Position numbers and translations under genes: made by a program | Part shown: one piece after another, positions 24,101 through 37,100 of the stretch | Layout of the letters: every line of letters starts with the position of its first letter | Numbering within the stretch: position 1 is the first letter of the stretch | NCBI RefSeq assembly: GCF_001577835.2 | Contig: NC_029532.1 | Span: 1,116,001 to 1,180,000 of the forward strand | DNA: 64,000 nucleotides | Direction of reading: 5' to 3' | Source: Coturnix japonica | Lineage: Eukaryota > Chordata > Aves > Galliformes > Phasianidae | Notes under the pieces: generated by a model | What the model was told of the DNA's origin: nothing | The model's input: only the letters and a program-made list of their open reading frames with translations | Databases searched by the model: none

Positions 24101-27100
24101 GCCAGCTGTGTCATAGGCTTGCAGTGGCTCAGCTGGGGGCTCTCTCTATCCCCTGATTTTCTTTGGCTTTGGGGTGAAATTAAGTGGGGGGGGGGGGAGC
24201 TGTTTTAGGAGAGGTGGCTTCAAATTGGCTTTTTCCTGCAGAGGTGGAGGTTAATTTGTGGAAGAAAATCAGGCCAAGAGCATCTGGTGTTGCCTATGGA
24301 TGCTCGCCTGGTCTCTAACAAAGAGACATAAATGTCACCACGTGAGCTCAAGGGCTTGCACGTATCTGTGTGCATCTGGGGACAAAACCTTAATGCATCA
24401 GCTCTGTGTGTGTCTGTATGGGGGAGGCTGCTCCTGCAGATTCCCATCGATACACAGATGCCAGTACGTGGGCTCACATAGACACAAACCAGCACAATAA
24501 CGTGGGGGCTGGAAAAATGCTTTATGGGAAGAGACTCGAAGGGCTCAAATTGTTTGGTTTATCAGAGAAATGGAGAGATGTCTTGATTTCAGTGCCTAAG
24601 TGCTATCACAGGGAGAAATTACTCAGCACTAGAGGACTGTTTAATGTCAGGGAAAGGCAGAATGAGAACCAGTGGCTGAAGCAGAAGCCTGCCAAAGTTG
24701 GACTAAAAAGCAGGCAGGCGTGTTAGCAGCAACAGGGATGAGCAGCAGAAGCAAAGTGCCAAAGGCATTTGCCAGGATGTTGTTGTCTCTTAGTGAAGGC
24801 TGGATTTGTCTCTCTGGCGTTGTTCCCATTGCTCTTCTCTTTAACCCTAGGAGTGGGTTTTATGGCTCTGGGTTTCCTGGGGAGATGTGGATGTGGATTT
24901 AGCAGTGGTGAGGGGCTGATTGGGAGCCCTGGGATATCCAGACCTTGGAGCTTTGTGTACCAACAGAAGGACACCTAGCTGCAATGCCACCATGTGGCTT
25001 TGGGGAAGCTGTCTGCTGGGAATGCAGGCACCCGCAGAGTGGAGATGAGGAGTATGGCTGTGTTCTCATGCCAGCAGAGAGGGAGGGTGTGTGGGAAGTG
25101 TGGCAGCGCAATGCCAAACACTGCGTGAACCCATGAAAGGTGTCAGCACAACACAAAGGAGTCGTTGTTGTTGCTGTTGCCATCAGGTGACACGCTCTGC
25201 TGGCCGGGGATCTGGCAGAGAAGCATCCAGGTACTGAGCAAGGCAGGGCGAGTGACCTGGAAAGGTGTATATGAGCCCTCCAGGGGTTCAACAAGTGAAT
25301 AGCTTTAGCCCAAAGGAGGCTTGAGAAATGCAATGGCCAATTCCATGGGTTGTGTCCTTGCTGCCTTCTCTCCTCCTCAGTCACAGCAGTCCTGCAGCCT
25401 GATGCTTTGGGATGCTGGGGGTCCCCCCAGCCAATAACCCAGCTTCCCCCCCCAGCTGCCCAGCAGGATGGAGGAGAGGAATGGAAGAGCAGAAGGAGGA
25501 GAGACCAAAGGAGGAGCAGCTGTGAGGGCAGGATGGCCCCATCTCCCCAGCAGTTGTGCACCCTGCAGTGACGCAGCACATGACGATGATGTTGCAAGCT
25601 ACAAATTGGCCCAGAGATAAAGTGCTACTGCCTCACCCAGGAGTGCTCACAGCAGGAAAGCTGGTGCCAGTCACTGCCAACACACAGAGATGATGGTCTG
25701 ATGTGGGGGAAGCTGAGGCACGGTCAGGTGCAGCGTCACTGTGAGCAGCTGTGGGACAGATGGAGAAGAACAAGTTTAAACCACAGGAAAGCACCCATGA
25801 TTTATCCATGAAGCCTTGTGCACACCTTCATACGTGGCACAAGGTTTGCAGCTGATCACTTGTGGGCATCCTAAAGCTGGGATTGACATTTAATTTTCCT
25901 TCTTTTTATCTTTCTTTCTAGACTTTCCCTTTTAATGGTGGGGGAGGAAAAAAGAGGAAGGGAGAACAGACCGAATGAAGAAGAAGTGAGCAGCAGAATA
26001 AAGCCTTCAAAACAACTTGAAGCAAAACAATGGTCCAAAATAGCAGGGAAGGGGATCTTTCGCAACTCATCCAACATCACTGCCTTTTTTTTCCACCCAC
26101 GCTGCATCTCAGTGCCCGTGACCCTGCAGGCAATGAGAAAACATGGGTGACTCCAGGGCACACGTGGATGAGCAGGGAGGTAGGAATGGCAATGAGCAAA
26201 TCCCTCCTGAACTGAGCACTGCTGTGCCACGTACAGGGAATGGCAGGTGCCACAGCACTGCAGGACTCACGTATTGGTGAGTTATTATATATATTATACC
26301 CACATCGTTATGTGTTACAGGTTGCTAAACTGTGGTCTGGGAAAGGATCAACACTGCGGTGTTGCTGCTGGCTGCCTCACAAGCACAGCTGGAGCCAGGA
26401 TGCCTTTGTTCAGCTCCTAGCACAGGAATCCCTTTAATGCTCTTTATGACCTTGAGCAAGTAACTTCACCATGCTTAACAACACTTTCCTGCAAACAAGG
26501 AGTACAGATCTCAGTGCAACAGGAGTGTGGCAGTGCAGAGCTCTGGGTCTTCAGATGTATTCCATGAGGAGGCAATGGGTTCAGCAAAGCCTGATGTAGC
26601 ACAGGGTGATTCTGCTGCCCCTCACCTGCTTGTGTTGGTTGGTTGTTTCTATGCTGGCAATGTCACCTGGAGAGACTGGGAGGGAGCTGAGCTGCGGGGG
26701 CTGATGACAGAGGATGCGGGTTCATCTTACAGAAGGACAGGAGAGAAAAGTGGCAAAACAAAAGCTAAAAGGGCAGCGCAAGGAGAGCGGTGTATGGAAG
26801 CATCTGAGGGTGAGCGCCGCAGGAGGAGATGAGCTACATAAATTGTTGGCACGAGCCCATCAGGGTGTTCGTCTCCTGTGATGATGCACAGGCTGGAAAG
26901 AAAAAGTAGCTTTTAAGCAGCAGAGGAGTAACGGCCTGGAAGAGCTTCTCAGCAGGAGCCCTGTGTGCTGAGAATACACAAACCATTCCCATGCAGCGCT
27001 CAAACCCCTTCGGTGGGGCTTTACCCCCCATAAGGGGACCTGGGAGGCTCCTGCAGCTCGGGCTGGTGTCACTGCAGGGCCGGCCGTCCTGCTGGGTGTG

Positions 27101-27570
27101 TGCTCTGCGGATAAACAGCTAAACAGCCCTTGTTACGCTTATTCATTCCGCCCGTGTACACAACCTGCTTGTCATCAGCCGGGAGGCCTCTCTGGGAGGT
27201 GCCTTTCCCCAGCACCGTGTTTGGTGTTTGCTGTGGAATAAAGAAAAGGTGATTTATTATTTTATTGTTATTATTATATTTTATTTTAACAGAGTTTTTG
27301 AAACGGGATCATGCAGCAGAAGTAGCACCAAGGGGGACATACAGAGGGCAATGTGGGGTGCTGGTCTGCTGCTTGACCCGCAGCTCCCTGGGCTTGTCTC
27401 CCAGCCCTGGTCCCATGCTGTGTGCCTGTGTGCTTCCCACTGGACACTTGAACTAACTGGGGATATAATAAATAAGGAGGGGGGGAGAAGAGAGACAGCT
27501 GGGCAGGGAGAATTACAGGGAGATCAGATTAGAGGCGAGATGGAGCTGGGCCTGGGCTGGGCACCTGGCT
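21200..27570. other. Intergenic stretch between glutamine synthetase and ARRDC1
   Basis: No gene is supported on either strand. It holds an old CR1 relic (24495-24720), a run of 12 G at 24186-24197, a short TA/TTA microsatellite at 22651-22677 and an AT-rich run at 27250-27292. In mammals other genes lie between ARRDC1 and the next upstream neighbours; none is visible here. Confidence 0.5.
24495..24720 (+). mobile_element. Old diverged CR1/L3-like LINE relic
   Basis: The order of words resembles the CR1/L3 3' region: GACTCGAAGGGCTCAAATTG, an AAATGGAGAGATGTCTTGAT block, AAGTGCTATCACAGGGAG, a 'gaatgagaaccagtggctga' block. It lacks a clear 3' tail and is far more diverged than the other copies. 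It looks like an ancient sense-oriented insertion. Confidence 0.55.
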
Positions 27571-27574
27571 CCAT

Positions 27575-27900
27575 CCCTCACAGCCTGACCCCGCAGTTGG
27601 GTCCTTTCTTCACATCCTGAACCTATAGTTGGGTTTTATCCTCATAGCCTGAACCCGTAACTGGGTCTGCAATGCTGCCTGGCCCCATAAGTGGCTCCTT
27701 TCCCCACAGCCCAATCCCATAGCTGTGTCTTAGGTTCCCCCCCTGCAGCTCTATCTGGACCCATAGTCGTGTCTTTCCCTACCAGCTTGGCCTCATAATC
27801 GCGTCTTTCCTTCACACTGTGCTCCCATAACCGTGTAATTCCCTCACATCCCAACCCCATAACCGCATCCCGACCCCACAACCGCATCCCTCCATCCAAC
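27575..27900. repeat. Degenerate minisatellite just upstream of ARRDC1
   Basis: About ten imperfect copies of a unit of roughly 25-40 bp follow one another. They share a core like CCCATAACCGTGTC, with variants such as ACCTATAGTTGGGTTTTATC, AACCCGTAACTGGGTC, CCCATAGCTGTGTC, CCTCATAATCGCGTC and CCCATAACCGCATCC. The array stops about 200 bp before the ARRDC1 start codon and runs straight into its CpG island. Confidence 0.7.
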
Positions 27901-27949
27901 CTGTGTCCCACCGCCGCATCCCCCGCCCACATTCCCCCTCCTCTCCGTT

Positions 27950-28106
27950 CCTCTCCGCCCGCCCCTTCCCTCAGGGCCCGCCCCGACCCTACGGCACGGA
28001 CCGGGGCGGGCGGAGGCGGGGCGGCCCGACGGGGCAGGGCGGCGGAGCAGCACGGAGCGGAGCGGCAGGGCAGGTAGCAGCGGAGCGGAGCGGGGCTGGA
28101 GCGGCC
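27950..28106 (+). promoter_or_regulatory. CpG-island promoter and 5' UTR of ARRDC1
   Basis: TATA-less, very CpG-rich sequence with several GC boxes (GGGGCGGGCGG, GAGGCGGGGCGG, GGGCGGCGG) leads directly to the ATG at 28107, which has a good context (GCGGCCATGG). The island continues into intron 1 to about 28290. The exact start site cannot be read. Confidence 0.8.
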
Positions 28107-31100
28107 ATGGGGAAGGTGCAGCTGTTTGAGATCCGCCTGGGAGAGAGCCGCGTCATTTACAGCCCCGGAGAGCCGCTGGCCGGCACCGTCACCGTGCGGC
28201 TGTCGGGCTCGCTGCAGTACCGAGGTGAGCTCGGGGCCTGCCCGGGGATGGGGACGGGGCTCCCCGGGCGGCGGCGCTGCGTGGTCGGGGCTCGGGGCTG
28301 GCAGCCTTTGGGCCGAGCTGGTCCGGAGCATCCCGCACCCTGTTGCATTATAGAGGGGGGTCTGGACCTGCCCCTGGGGTGGGCTGTTGGCCACCTTGTT
28401 GCGGAGAAGTCTGCAGCGGTTACACGTGTTGTAATGGGGGAAATATGAACTGGTTATTTTGTTTTCCTGTTCGTTTCTGCCCCTGAGACATGTTACTGTG
28501 GGGGTAATGATAACCAAAGAGCTTAAAACGCAGCCTCCCGTCGCTGGGAGGTGGCCGTGCTGCCCCGCCGCGGTTCCCCTGTTCTTTAGCACCTCTCCCA
28601 AGTGCTCACGGCGGATTTTGGGAGCTTCCTCGGGAGGAAAAGAAGCATCTCGGACAAGTGGAGGCTTGTCTGGTGTTTAACTCCCTCCCGAGCAAAGCGC
28701 GTGGGTCTCCTCGCCGGCTGCTCCCAGCGGCTCCTTGCACCGCCGGCATTGGCAGCCGGGCACGCTGACCTCCAGCCCTGCTGGGTGGGCTCAGCTGTGC
28801 TTTGGTAGCGAGCAGAGCCTGAGCTGGGCTCTGAGAGACGGCACATGCATTGAGGCAAGAGTCGAGGTGTGCCTCCCCCTGTTAGAAGCTTCTCTAGTGT
28901 CCGTTTTGGGCTGAGGTCACTCGCTGTGTGTTGGCTTCACCGCTGGGGTGGCAGTTTGCCACGGCTGGTGCCTGTACTGGCCCAGATAAGCAGTGCACGT
29001 GGAGACATGGTGCCTGGGCTCCTTGCTGTGCGCCCTCCCTGCTGGGCTGGTCTCACCTTCAGGAGAATGGGAGGAGTGGTGGTTGGAGCATCCTCCTGTG
29101 GGTACAGCAGCAGGCAGCTGGACATGATGGTGATGGGGTCAGTCAGCCTCTGGCACACTGTGCCTTCTGGGCATGTGGGGCTGATAGTCACAGGACAAGG
29201 GGGAATGGTTTTAAATTGAGACAGGGGAGGGTTTAGGTTGGATATCAGGAGGGAGTTTTTCACCCAGAGGGTGGTGACACACTGGAACAGGTTGCCCAAG
29301 GAGGCTGTGGATGCCCCATCCCTGCAGGCATTCAAGGCCAGGCTGGATGTGGCTCTGGGCAGCCTGGGCTGCTGGTTGGTGACCTGCACACAGCAGGGGG
29401 TTGGATCTGGATGATCATTGTGGTCCCTTTCAACCCTTTTTCTATGATCCTGTGGTTCTGTTGGGGTCTGAGGGGAGGTGGCTTCCCCAGCTTGTGTTCT
29501 GTGCTGTGTTCACCCACAGCTCCTGTGACCGGGACTGACAAGCAGCTCTCTGGGGAAGGCGTGCGGTGCTTCCCCTTTGCAGGGTCATGCTCACAGCACC
29601 CAGGTATGGTGCTTTCTATTTCCTGGACTGCTCTGACGTAGCAAACACAAACAGGCCTGTAGACGATTACTTCACACGGTACCTTGTTTTATGGCTCTTG
29701 GAAATTGCCCCTATCAAAGGATGGTCAGTGCAAGCGAACAAAGCTCGCTCTGCCTCGTCAAACATGCTGGAAGTCTTGGGTCATAGGGAAGCTTAATGGA
29801 GACACACCTTCTAGGATCATAAATGCTCCCACCTACGCTGGTTCCTTGCCAGCCCTCTGACAGCAGTAATGGCTGTTCAGTAACAAATTGGCCTTGCTGG
29901 CCATGTAGCAACGTCACAAATGGTGACTCACCTTTCGTGACCCATGTGGACCCTCTGGGGCCACGTCAGTGGGGCACACTCACCCCATGGCCGTGCCAGG
30001 ATGGAGGTCTTCCTCTGAGAACTTCTGGGCCTCGAGGGATATCGCTAATGGGAGTCCATGTCCCTAATTGCTGTGCCTCACTTGCTGGGTAAACCATCAA
30101 ATACCTGTGTACAAAGAATAATGAATCTAACAGGAAGCTGGCACTGGGACAGCTGGGTGTGGAGTTAATTTGGGGCAGGTGGGAGGGAAAGAAGTTGCTC
30201 TCAGAGCATGGGCAGCCCTGTTTGTTGGCTGGAACAACCCTGATGCTGCTCAGGGCTGCTGGAGCACTTTCCTCACTGTTCTACTGCATCCAGAGCCATG
30301 TGGGTTATTTCAGCCCTGATGCCTATTGCTCAGCGATGCTTCTTGTGGGCAGAAGTGTAACGGTAAATAACAGCTGTCTCTCCCAGGTCACGGAGAGAAA
30401 AGAAACTGAAAGCCCTTTCTGGAGCAGATTTCAGTGCCGTGTTCTCTGCTCTGTTATTTGGCTGTCCAGGTTTATGCGATGATGACTTGACTTTCAAATC
30501 AGTCCTTTGAACTACAAATCTGCAGGCAAAATATACTGCTGTCAGTTCGTGCTCTAGAAGTACCCAGGTACATAACTCTCCTTTCTGCAGAGCCTGAAAT
30601 GAGGTACATGGTTTGACTTCTCAGCTGGAAAGCTGGGAAATCTGGCAGTGGAGAAGGGGGCTGAAGGCAGATCCTGAGCTGTATCACCAAACTAGAAGGT
30701 CACTTCTGAGTCCCTGTGTTGTTGGACTCTGACACAGGAAGATGTTCCTGCAGAAGGGCTGTGGATTGGGCTGTTCTGCGTAGCAGTGTCCATCAGATGG
30801 GCAGGAGGGCCCCATGGCTCAGCCCTGCTCTGGGTGCAGCCTGGTGTAATAGTGTGATGCCAGCAGCACGCAGCCAACTGATCCCAGGGCTTTTGGAAGG
30901 TGGGACCCAGCAGTGGCTGGCAGTGACACACAGCACTGCTGGTATCACTCTGCAGCATCACCCCAGCAGGCCGGATGGCTCCAGCAGCAGCGGCAGTGGA
31001 TTAACTTTCTTTTCTCATTGTCTGGAGCGAGACAGCAGTGAGCTGCGTGGCCAACCCTGTCTGAGACTGGGGAACAAAAGAAGGATTTTTGCTATCCTGG

Positions 31101-34100
31101 CTGGCTCGTTGCTGGAACTCAGCTCCTCTGGAGTCAATAACTAATCACAGGAATGTTTTGTGTCTCTTGTCTCTGCAGCATGTGCCGCTCTCTGCATCTC
31201 CCCCCACCCGCACACCACTTGTGCTCATCTTGAGACACTGTTTGCTGCTTTCTTTGGCGAGGAGATGTGCTGTGGCCTTCCCTTTTGAATGGGAAAATGA
31301 GAGAACAAATGGAGTGGAGCTCTGTCAGTCTGATTTGCTTCCAGGTGTGACAAACAGGGTGCGATTGTGCGTTCTCTCCCCGGAGCAGTGCAGAGCTGGC
31401 AGGGGCGTAGCTTGTCTTCTGAGCTGGAGTCAGGTAGGCAGGAGGGGACGCTCCCTCGCCTGGAGCAAGAAACTCTGGGCTTTCTGTGCCTCTTCTTGAG
31501 GCAGCTCCCCATTCCTTATGGGAACATTGCAAACTGGCAGCAGTTGGGGGCTGGGAGAGAGGGAGCTTTGCTCCTGCTTTGCTCCTGAAACAGCCTGGCA
31601 AGCACACCAGGGCTGAACGTTTAGCTTGGTGCCCCTTTAATTGAGGGCTGAGCATTGAGATCTTGCGTGTGCAGTGTCTGGTGTGACCTCTGAAGGCAGC
31701 AATTCCTGTGGAAGTGTGTGATTTTTCTATGTGCTGCTCTTCAAGTTGTCACCCTTAGTGTCTTTTGTGGAAGTGGAAAGTGCTTCAAGGGGAAGGAAAA
31801 GTGCAAAGGACGTGGATGGCTGTTGGCCTTGTGTGCAGGTGTGGCTGTAGTCCCCATTTCATGTCTGTGATCTAAAACTGGAGGTGTAGTAGCTTCAGAC
31901 CGCAGAGATGGGCAGGTGTCTGTCTGCTTTCAGTGCCTTTTGAAGAGCAAACTCCCACAGGTGTGTCAGTACCCTGAGAGGATCTGGGGGTGTCCCAGCA
32001 TAAGGACAGACCCTGCTTTCCATCCCCTTGGCAAGATGAGGGTGCCAAGTTTGTGCCAATGCACATTTGTTTAGAGAACTAGTTTAAAACTGCCCTGACC
32101 TTTGAGCACTTTAGTCTGGATTGAAAACCGGAGCTTATCAGATATCCGCAGCAAAAAGGCTGCTTCCGAGAAACATGAATCATTTCTGGAGTGTTAATGC
32201 TTATAACTTCCAGTCTTTTGTTCTTGCTGAAGGAGCCACGCTCTTGATGGCTCTGGCTCCAGCTGGAGGTAAAGCTGCTGCTGCTCACTTTTCCTCCCTC
32301 GTGTGTACGCACCCACCTTAACCCCAGGTGTTCCCTGCAGTAAGATTCGGGGTCAGAGTGGCAGCATCTGTGGGGAGGAAGGCTCAAGGGTGGGTTTGAC
32401 TGCATGCTTTCTTGATGGAGAGCATCAGCATGGGGCTGGCTGTCAGCTCTGAGTCCCCAGTGCTGTTTGCAGGCATCCAGCCTGGCTGTGTGGATCACCT
32501 TAAGAACCCGTACTCCTCCTAGCATAGTAGGGATTTGTTATGAATCTGATGCTCTGCTAATAACAAGAACATAAGTTGCCTTTCTGAACTGATGATTCTG
32601 CTATAAATAGAGAATCCAGCTGCTTACATTGAATGGCATCAAAGGAAATCATAGGAGCGGCTCTTATGCAGAACGAAGTGGGTTCTGGCTGCTTTCTCCC
32701 AAGTCGCTGGGACTGGGGGAGGAGTATTTGACAGCCAAGATGTGTGAAAGCAGTGCCTGGAGCACAGGTTGCTTGTCCCCGTTCTGTTGTCTGCTTTCCT
32801 TCTAGATGGCTCCTATCGCTCACACTGGGATGTCCAGGATGCTGTGAACTTACTTCTTTGGTTCATGTCAGTGATGCTGTGGAGACAAGCTCATCCAGGA
32901 CACCTGGCTGTGTCAGTACTGTCTGTGCTGCTGCCCCTCACTGTGTGGCAGGGGGTGTTCAGCCTCTAACAGGCCTCTTGCCATCTATCAGTCTGACTTG
33001 GTGGCTGCTCTTCCCTTGGTGAAATGGAGCCCCGTGCCTGGCAGCAATCAAACAGGTTGCACAGAGAGGTGATGGATGCCCCGTCCTTGGAGACACCCAA
33101 GGTCAGTCTGGATGTGGCTCTGAGCACTGATGGAGCTGTGGGTGTCCCTGTTTGTTGCAGGGACTTGGACCAGATGGCCTTTAAGGTCCCTTTCAGCTCA
33201 TACAAATCTGTGATCCTGGAGGAGCTGCTTGAGCCACAGCTCCTAGATGAGGGTGCCCGTGTACCAGCAGAAAGTGGGGTGACTCAGTCCCTCGGTAGAA
33301 CCTGGCCCAGAGCAGCCCTCCTGCCTGGCTGTTTCTGTGAGCCTGTTGAGCATGAATTTCCAGAACTCTTTGAAGCCTTTATTTAGAAAGAGCCTGAAAA
33401 GGGAGTAGGCTCTGGTGAATCAACCTCTTTGTGGTAAGCAGAGAAACCTGATCAGTCGGCTGATTATTTGCAGTACAGAACCCAGGGGTTGTGGAGGAGG
33501 AGGTCATTAAACCTGCCCAGGGAGTGGGAAGAGCAGAGCTGTGGTGGTCACGGGCCGACCCGTGTTCCCAGAACATCAGAGCTCAGCCTCATCACAGTGG
33601 GTCAGTGTCCAGCTTGTTCTGCTGGTGTGCTTGGTGCTGGCAGGGAAGGAACAAGCATGTTTGACAATGAGTTTAAAGGAGTGGTTTGTTGCAGTGTGAA
33701 CCTGACTGGTGTTTAAGCACCTAGGGAATGTCTCCTGGGACCTGCAGTGTGGTTACTGTGGTGAGGTTTCTTGCCCTGTTCTTCTGTTTTTAGACAAGGA
33801 AGTCGTGTGTACTGGAATATCCTAACTGCTTCGGCCCAAAGTAGGGCTAAGTGCTGGGTGGAAACCTCTTTCCATTTGGGCAAGCTATAAAAAAGTGGTT
33901 CCTCTCTTCAGTTTCACACGGCTCAGCCCGAGGAAGGTGGCTGTGGTTGGGCTGCAGTGCTGCAGGTCCTGGCAGCATTCCTGTGCACTGGGTCGAGCTG
34001 TACCGACTCTGCTCTGCTGCACCTCGGCCATGTGGGACTTGTATTCCCCTCCCATACAGCTGTTTGGAGGCCCAACCCTGAAGGTAGAGATGCTCTGACT

Positions 34101-37100
34101 GTTTATGCAGTGAGTCTTGAGCACAGCTTTGAGGGCAGGTGTGTCTGTCTGCAGTCAGGTCAGAATTTCCCTTTCTGAACTTATGCAGAAGCAGAAAGAA
34201 AAGAGCTTCCAAAGGCTGAAAGCTGCCTTTCTGCACCAGAAGAATGACTCCACCATCTCCTCTGGCCTTCCTCTCATCCACAATCCCTCTGCATTTCTGA
34301 TGGATGGTAGGAAGGAGGCTACGAGTGCTGGTGTTACAGCTGAGGTGGGAGACTGACACAAAGATTTCTATGGTGAGTGTGAGATCTCTGTGCCAAATGC
34401 TGTGTTTCCTGCAGTGCCTGCTGTGCTGCTGCAGCACTCAGAGGCTTCTGCCCTCCTGTCCTGGGATGGAGGTGCTGGTCCCTCTGCACGCAGCTGGTGG
34501 TGCTCAGTCACTCCTGCACACGTAGACCCATTGTTGCATGGAGCATTGCTCCTGGACCACATGTACAATGGGGTGAGAGTTTGGGCTCCTTGAACTGGGC
34601 TGAGGTGCAACTTTCTTCTTTCCCTGCAGGTTTTGGGCCTGTTGCATCAGGGCTTAGTGGTACATTCTGTCCCATTGGTGTCCAGGTTGCCCTACTCACC
34701 GGTGAGGTTTCCTCCCGTCCTCCCCTGATGTGGGTGCAGACAGGCTCGTTAAACTTGCTCAGCCAGGGATTTCGTTCCAGATGCTCAAGATGACCCCTTT
34801 TCTCCGAGGGCAGCCTGCGTGCTGATAACACTCTGTGATGCTATAAATAAACCTGTCAGCTCTGCGAGGGAGAAAAGCCTGCAGTTCGTCCTTAGCAGGA
34901 GCCCAGCAGCTTGCTTTCTTCTCTGGGGTGTGTGCAGAATTCTGATTTTGGGTAGGGGCTGGAAGCAGCCGCCATTGCTGCTGTGTGCCTGTGATAGAGG
35001 AAAGCGCTTGGAAAGGAAGAGGAGTGACCTTGCCTGGGAGAAGACGTGGCCAGGAGGCACAGATCTGCCCTGTCTCTCTTTGGGGAAGTCTGCATTTCTG
35101 GGATATGAACACCTTTGATGTATTGTTGGGGTGGATTTGGGCTAAAACCAATCGCCCTTAGTTTAAATAACAGCTGTGTGTCACCTGTATAGCAGAACCA
35201 TCACTGCCCAGTTGTTGCTGCAGGTGGGGTTGTCACTGGCTGTGTGCAGCTGATGCTCTAGGCTCCATGCAGTGGGTTGCAGTTGTGGGTTCAAGGTGTG
35301 TGGGAGACCCAGCATGGACCTCCTGCATTGCATGGCAGAGCCAGCTCCGCTGTGACAGCTAGAGAAGAGATGGGGACACCTCCTCCCCTGAGGCTGAGTC
35401 CCCTTAGTGCCCTTGTGCTGAGCTCTGGGGCAGCAGGAGATGGGAACTTCTCTGGGCAGTCCTTCACTATGCCAGATGCACCACTGCCTTCAGCTCCCTC
35501 CCAGCTCTGCTCTTGCCTTGCTAGCTTGCTAAATGCCTGGGACTATTTGTGTCTGAAGGAGGACCCAAAAGGATGGAGACAGCTGAGAATTAATTAGGAC
35601 TTGCTGGTTTAATTAATAGATTCTCGGTGTATTTGTGCACAGTGGTTTGGAGCCCGAGGAGCAGCCTATCTTGTGAGCTCCCTGTGCAGAGGAGGACACG
35701 AGCCCTTTGTGTTAGAGCTTGTTCCAGTGACTTTGTGAAAGCCAACCTGTCCAAGGCCTTGTTGTGCTTCTCTCTGTGGTCTTGGTTTCCTTGGTACTTG
35801 TTTTTGTGTTTTTTATATAGAGCTTTTCTAAGAATCACCGAATCTTTGCAGGCTGCTTAAGAGCTGCTCTTGTGCTGTGTGCAGGTCTCGAGTCCCCCAG
35901 CCTGGCCCCGATGGGGTTGGCACTTTGTGTGCTGTCAGCTGGCCTTGAGGGCAGGGCTGTGGGCTGCTCTGGGTCTCTGTTCCCCCACCCCAAAGAAATG
36001 AGACCACAGTGCTGCTGTGACAGCTCGTTGATCTGCAGGCACAGATTCTTCCAGCTGCCATTGATGAAGTGGTGGCTCTGGGCCATCTGTCCCCTCCCTG
36101 TCCCAGGAGCTGTGGCTGTGCCTGGGTGCTGCGACTGGCTGGGAGAGGGGAGAATCTAATTGAAGCATGCAGATGGCTGCCTGCCGCTGCTCCGATGGAG
36201 AGGGGTGAGGAAAGGGCTCCTCTTGGCTTTTTTCCATGAAACGAAGACTATCTGATGCAGACTATCTGTTGCTGTTGTTGTCTGGAGCCAAGCACACAGC
36301 AGCCCTTCTGCCTTTGGGATGTGCTGTGTGTGGTCAGTGAGGATGCTTTGGGGTGGCTTTGCAACCTGCCTAGCCCTGTGCTTATGGGAGTGGGTTTGCC
36401 ATTCCCAACTGAACCCCTTGGGCCCATCCATCCAGGTGCTGACTGGCACGGGGTTCAGCTGACAGAAACCCAGGGCTTTTCAGCTGGGTTCTGGTAATTG
36501 GGGTGGGGGCTGCATGTCCTCTGCTCTCCCCTTGCCTGCGATGCAGCGCCAGCTCCCTGGCTGACAAAGTAATCTGAGGTGTGCGGCTGCTCTCCTTACA
36601 TCACCCTGGGAGAAGGCAGACGTGCCCAGCTCCTGGCATCTCTATTTTTGCTTAGAGATGGATATGGCTGAGCTGTCTCCTTTTATTTCCAGCACTTGGC
36701 GAGTGCTGCGGTGCGTTGCTAAAGATGAGTCTGGCTGGATTCAAGCTGCTGCTTCTGAGAGTGCTGGGGGATCGTGGGGTGCAGGGCCCCTGCCTTCTGC
36801 ATTGCTTTGTGATTCGCTTCTCCTCCTCTTGCTGCTCTTTGCTCACCCCTCCACTTCCCTACTGCTTTTTTGCCTTTTTTTTCCCCCTGTATTTATTTAA
36901 AGCAACCTGGGTAAACAGAGTGCGGGAACATGGGAACTGGGGCTTCTGGTATGACTGGATTTAGGAGGCATTTTTTATGTGTTTCTAACAGCCAGAATCG
37001 GGCTGTTCTGGTGTATGAACACATCTTATTTTCTGTATCTGCTGCTTGGCGTGGAGATTGCCTGCAGGGAGCTCCTGGAAAGTCTCAGACTGTGCACTTA

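Noticed and set aside
33847-34437. 196-codon open frame on the - strand within ARRDC1 intron 1
   Set aside because: No similarity, no promoter or poly(A) signal on the - strand, and alternative frames on the other strand are similarly long.
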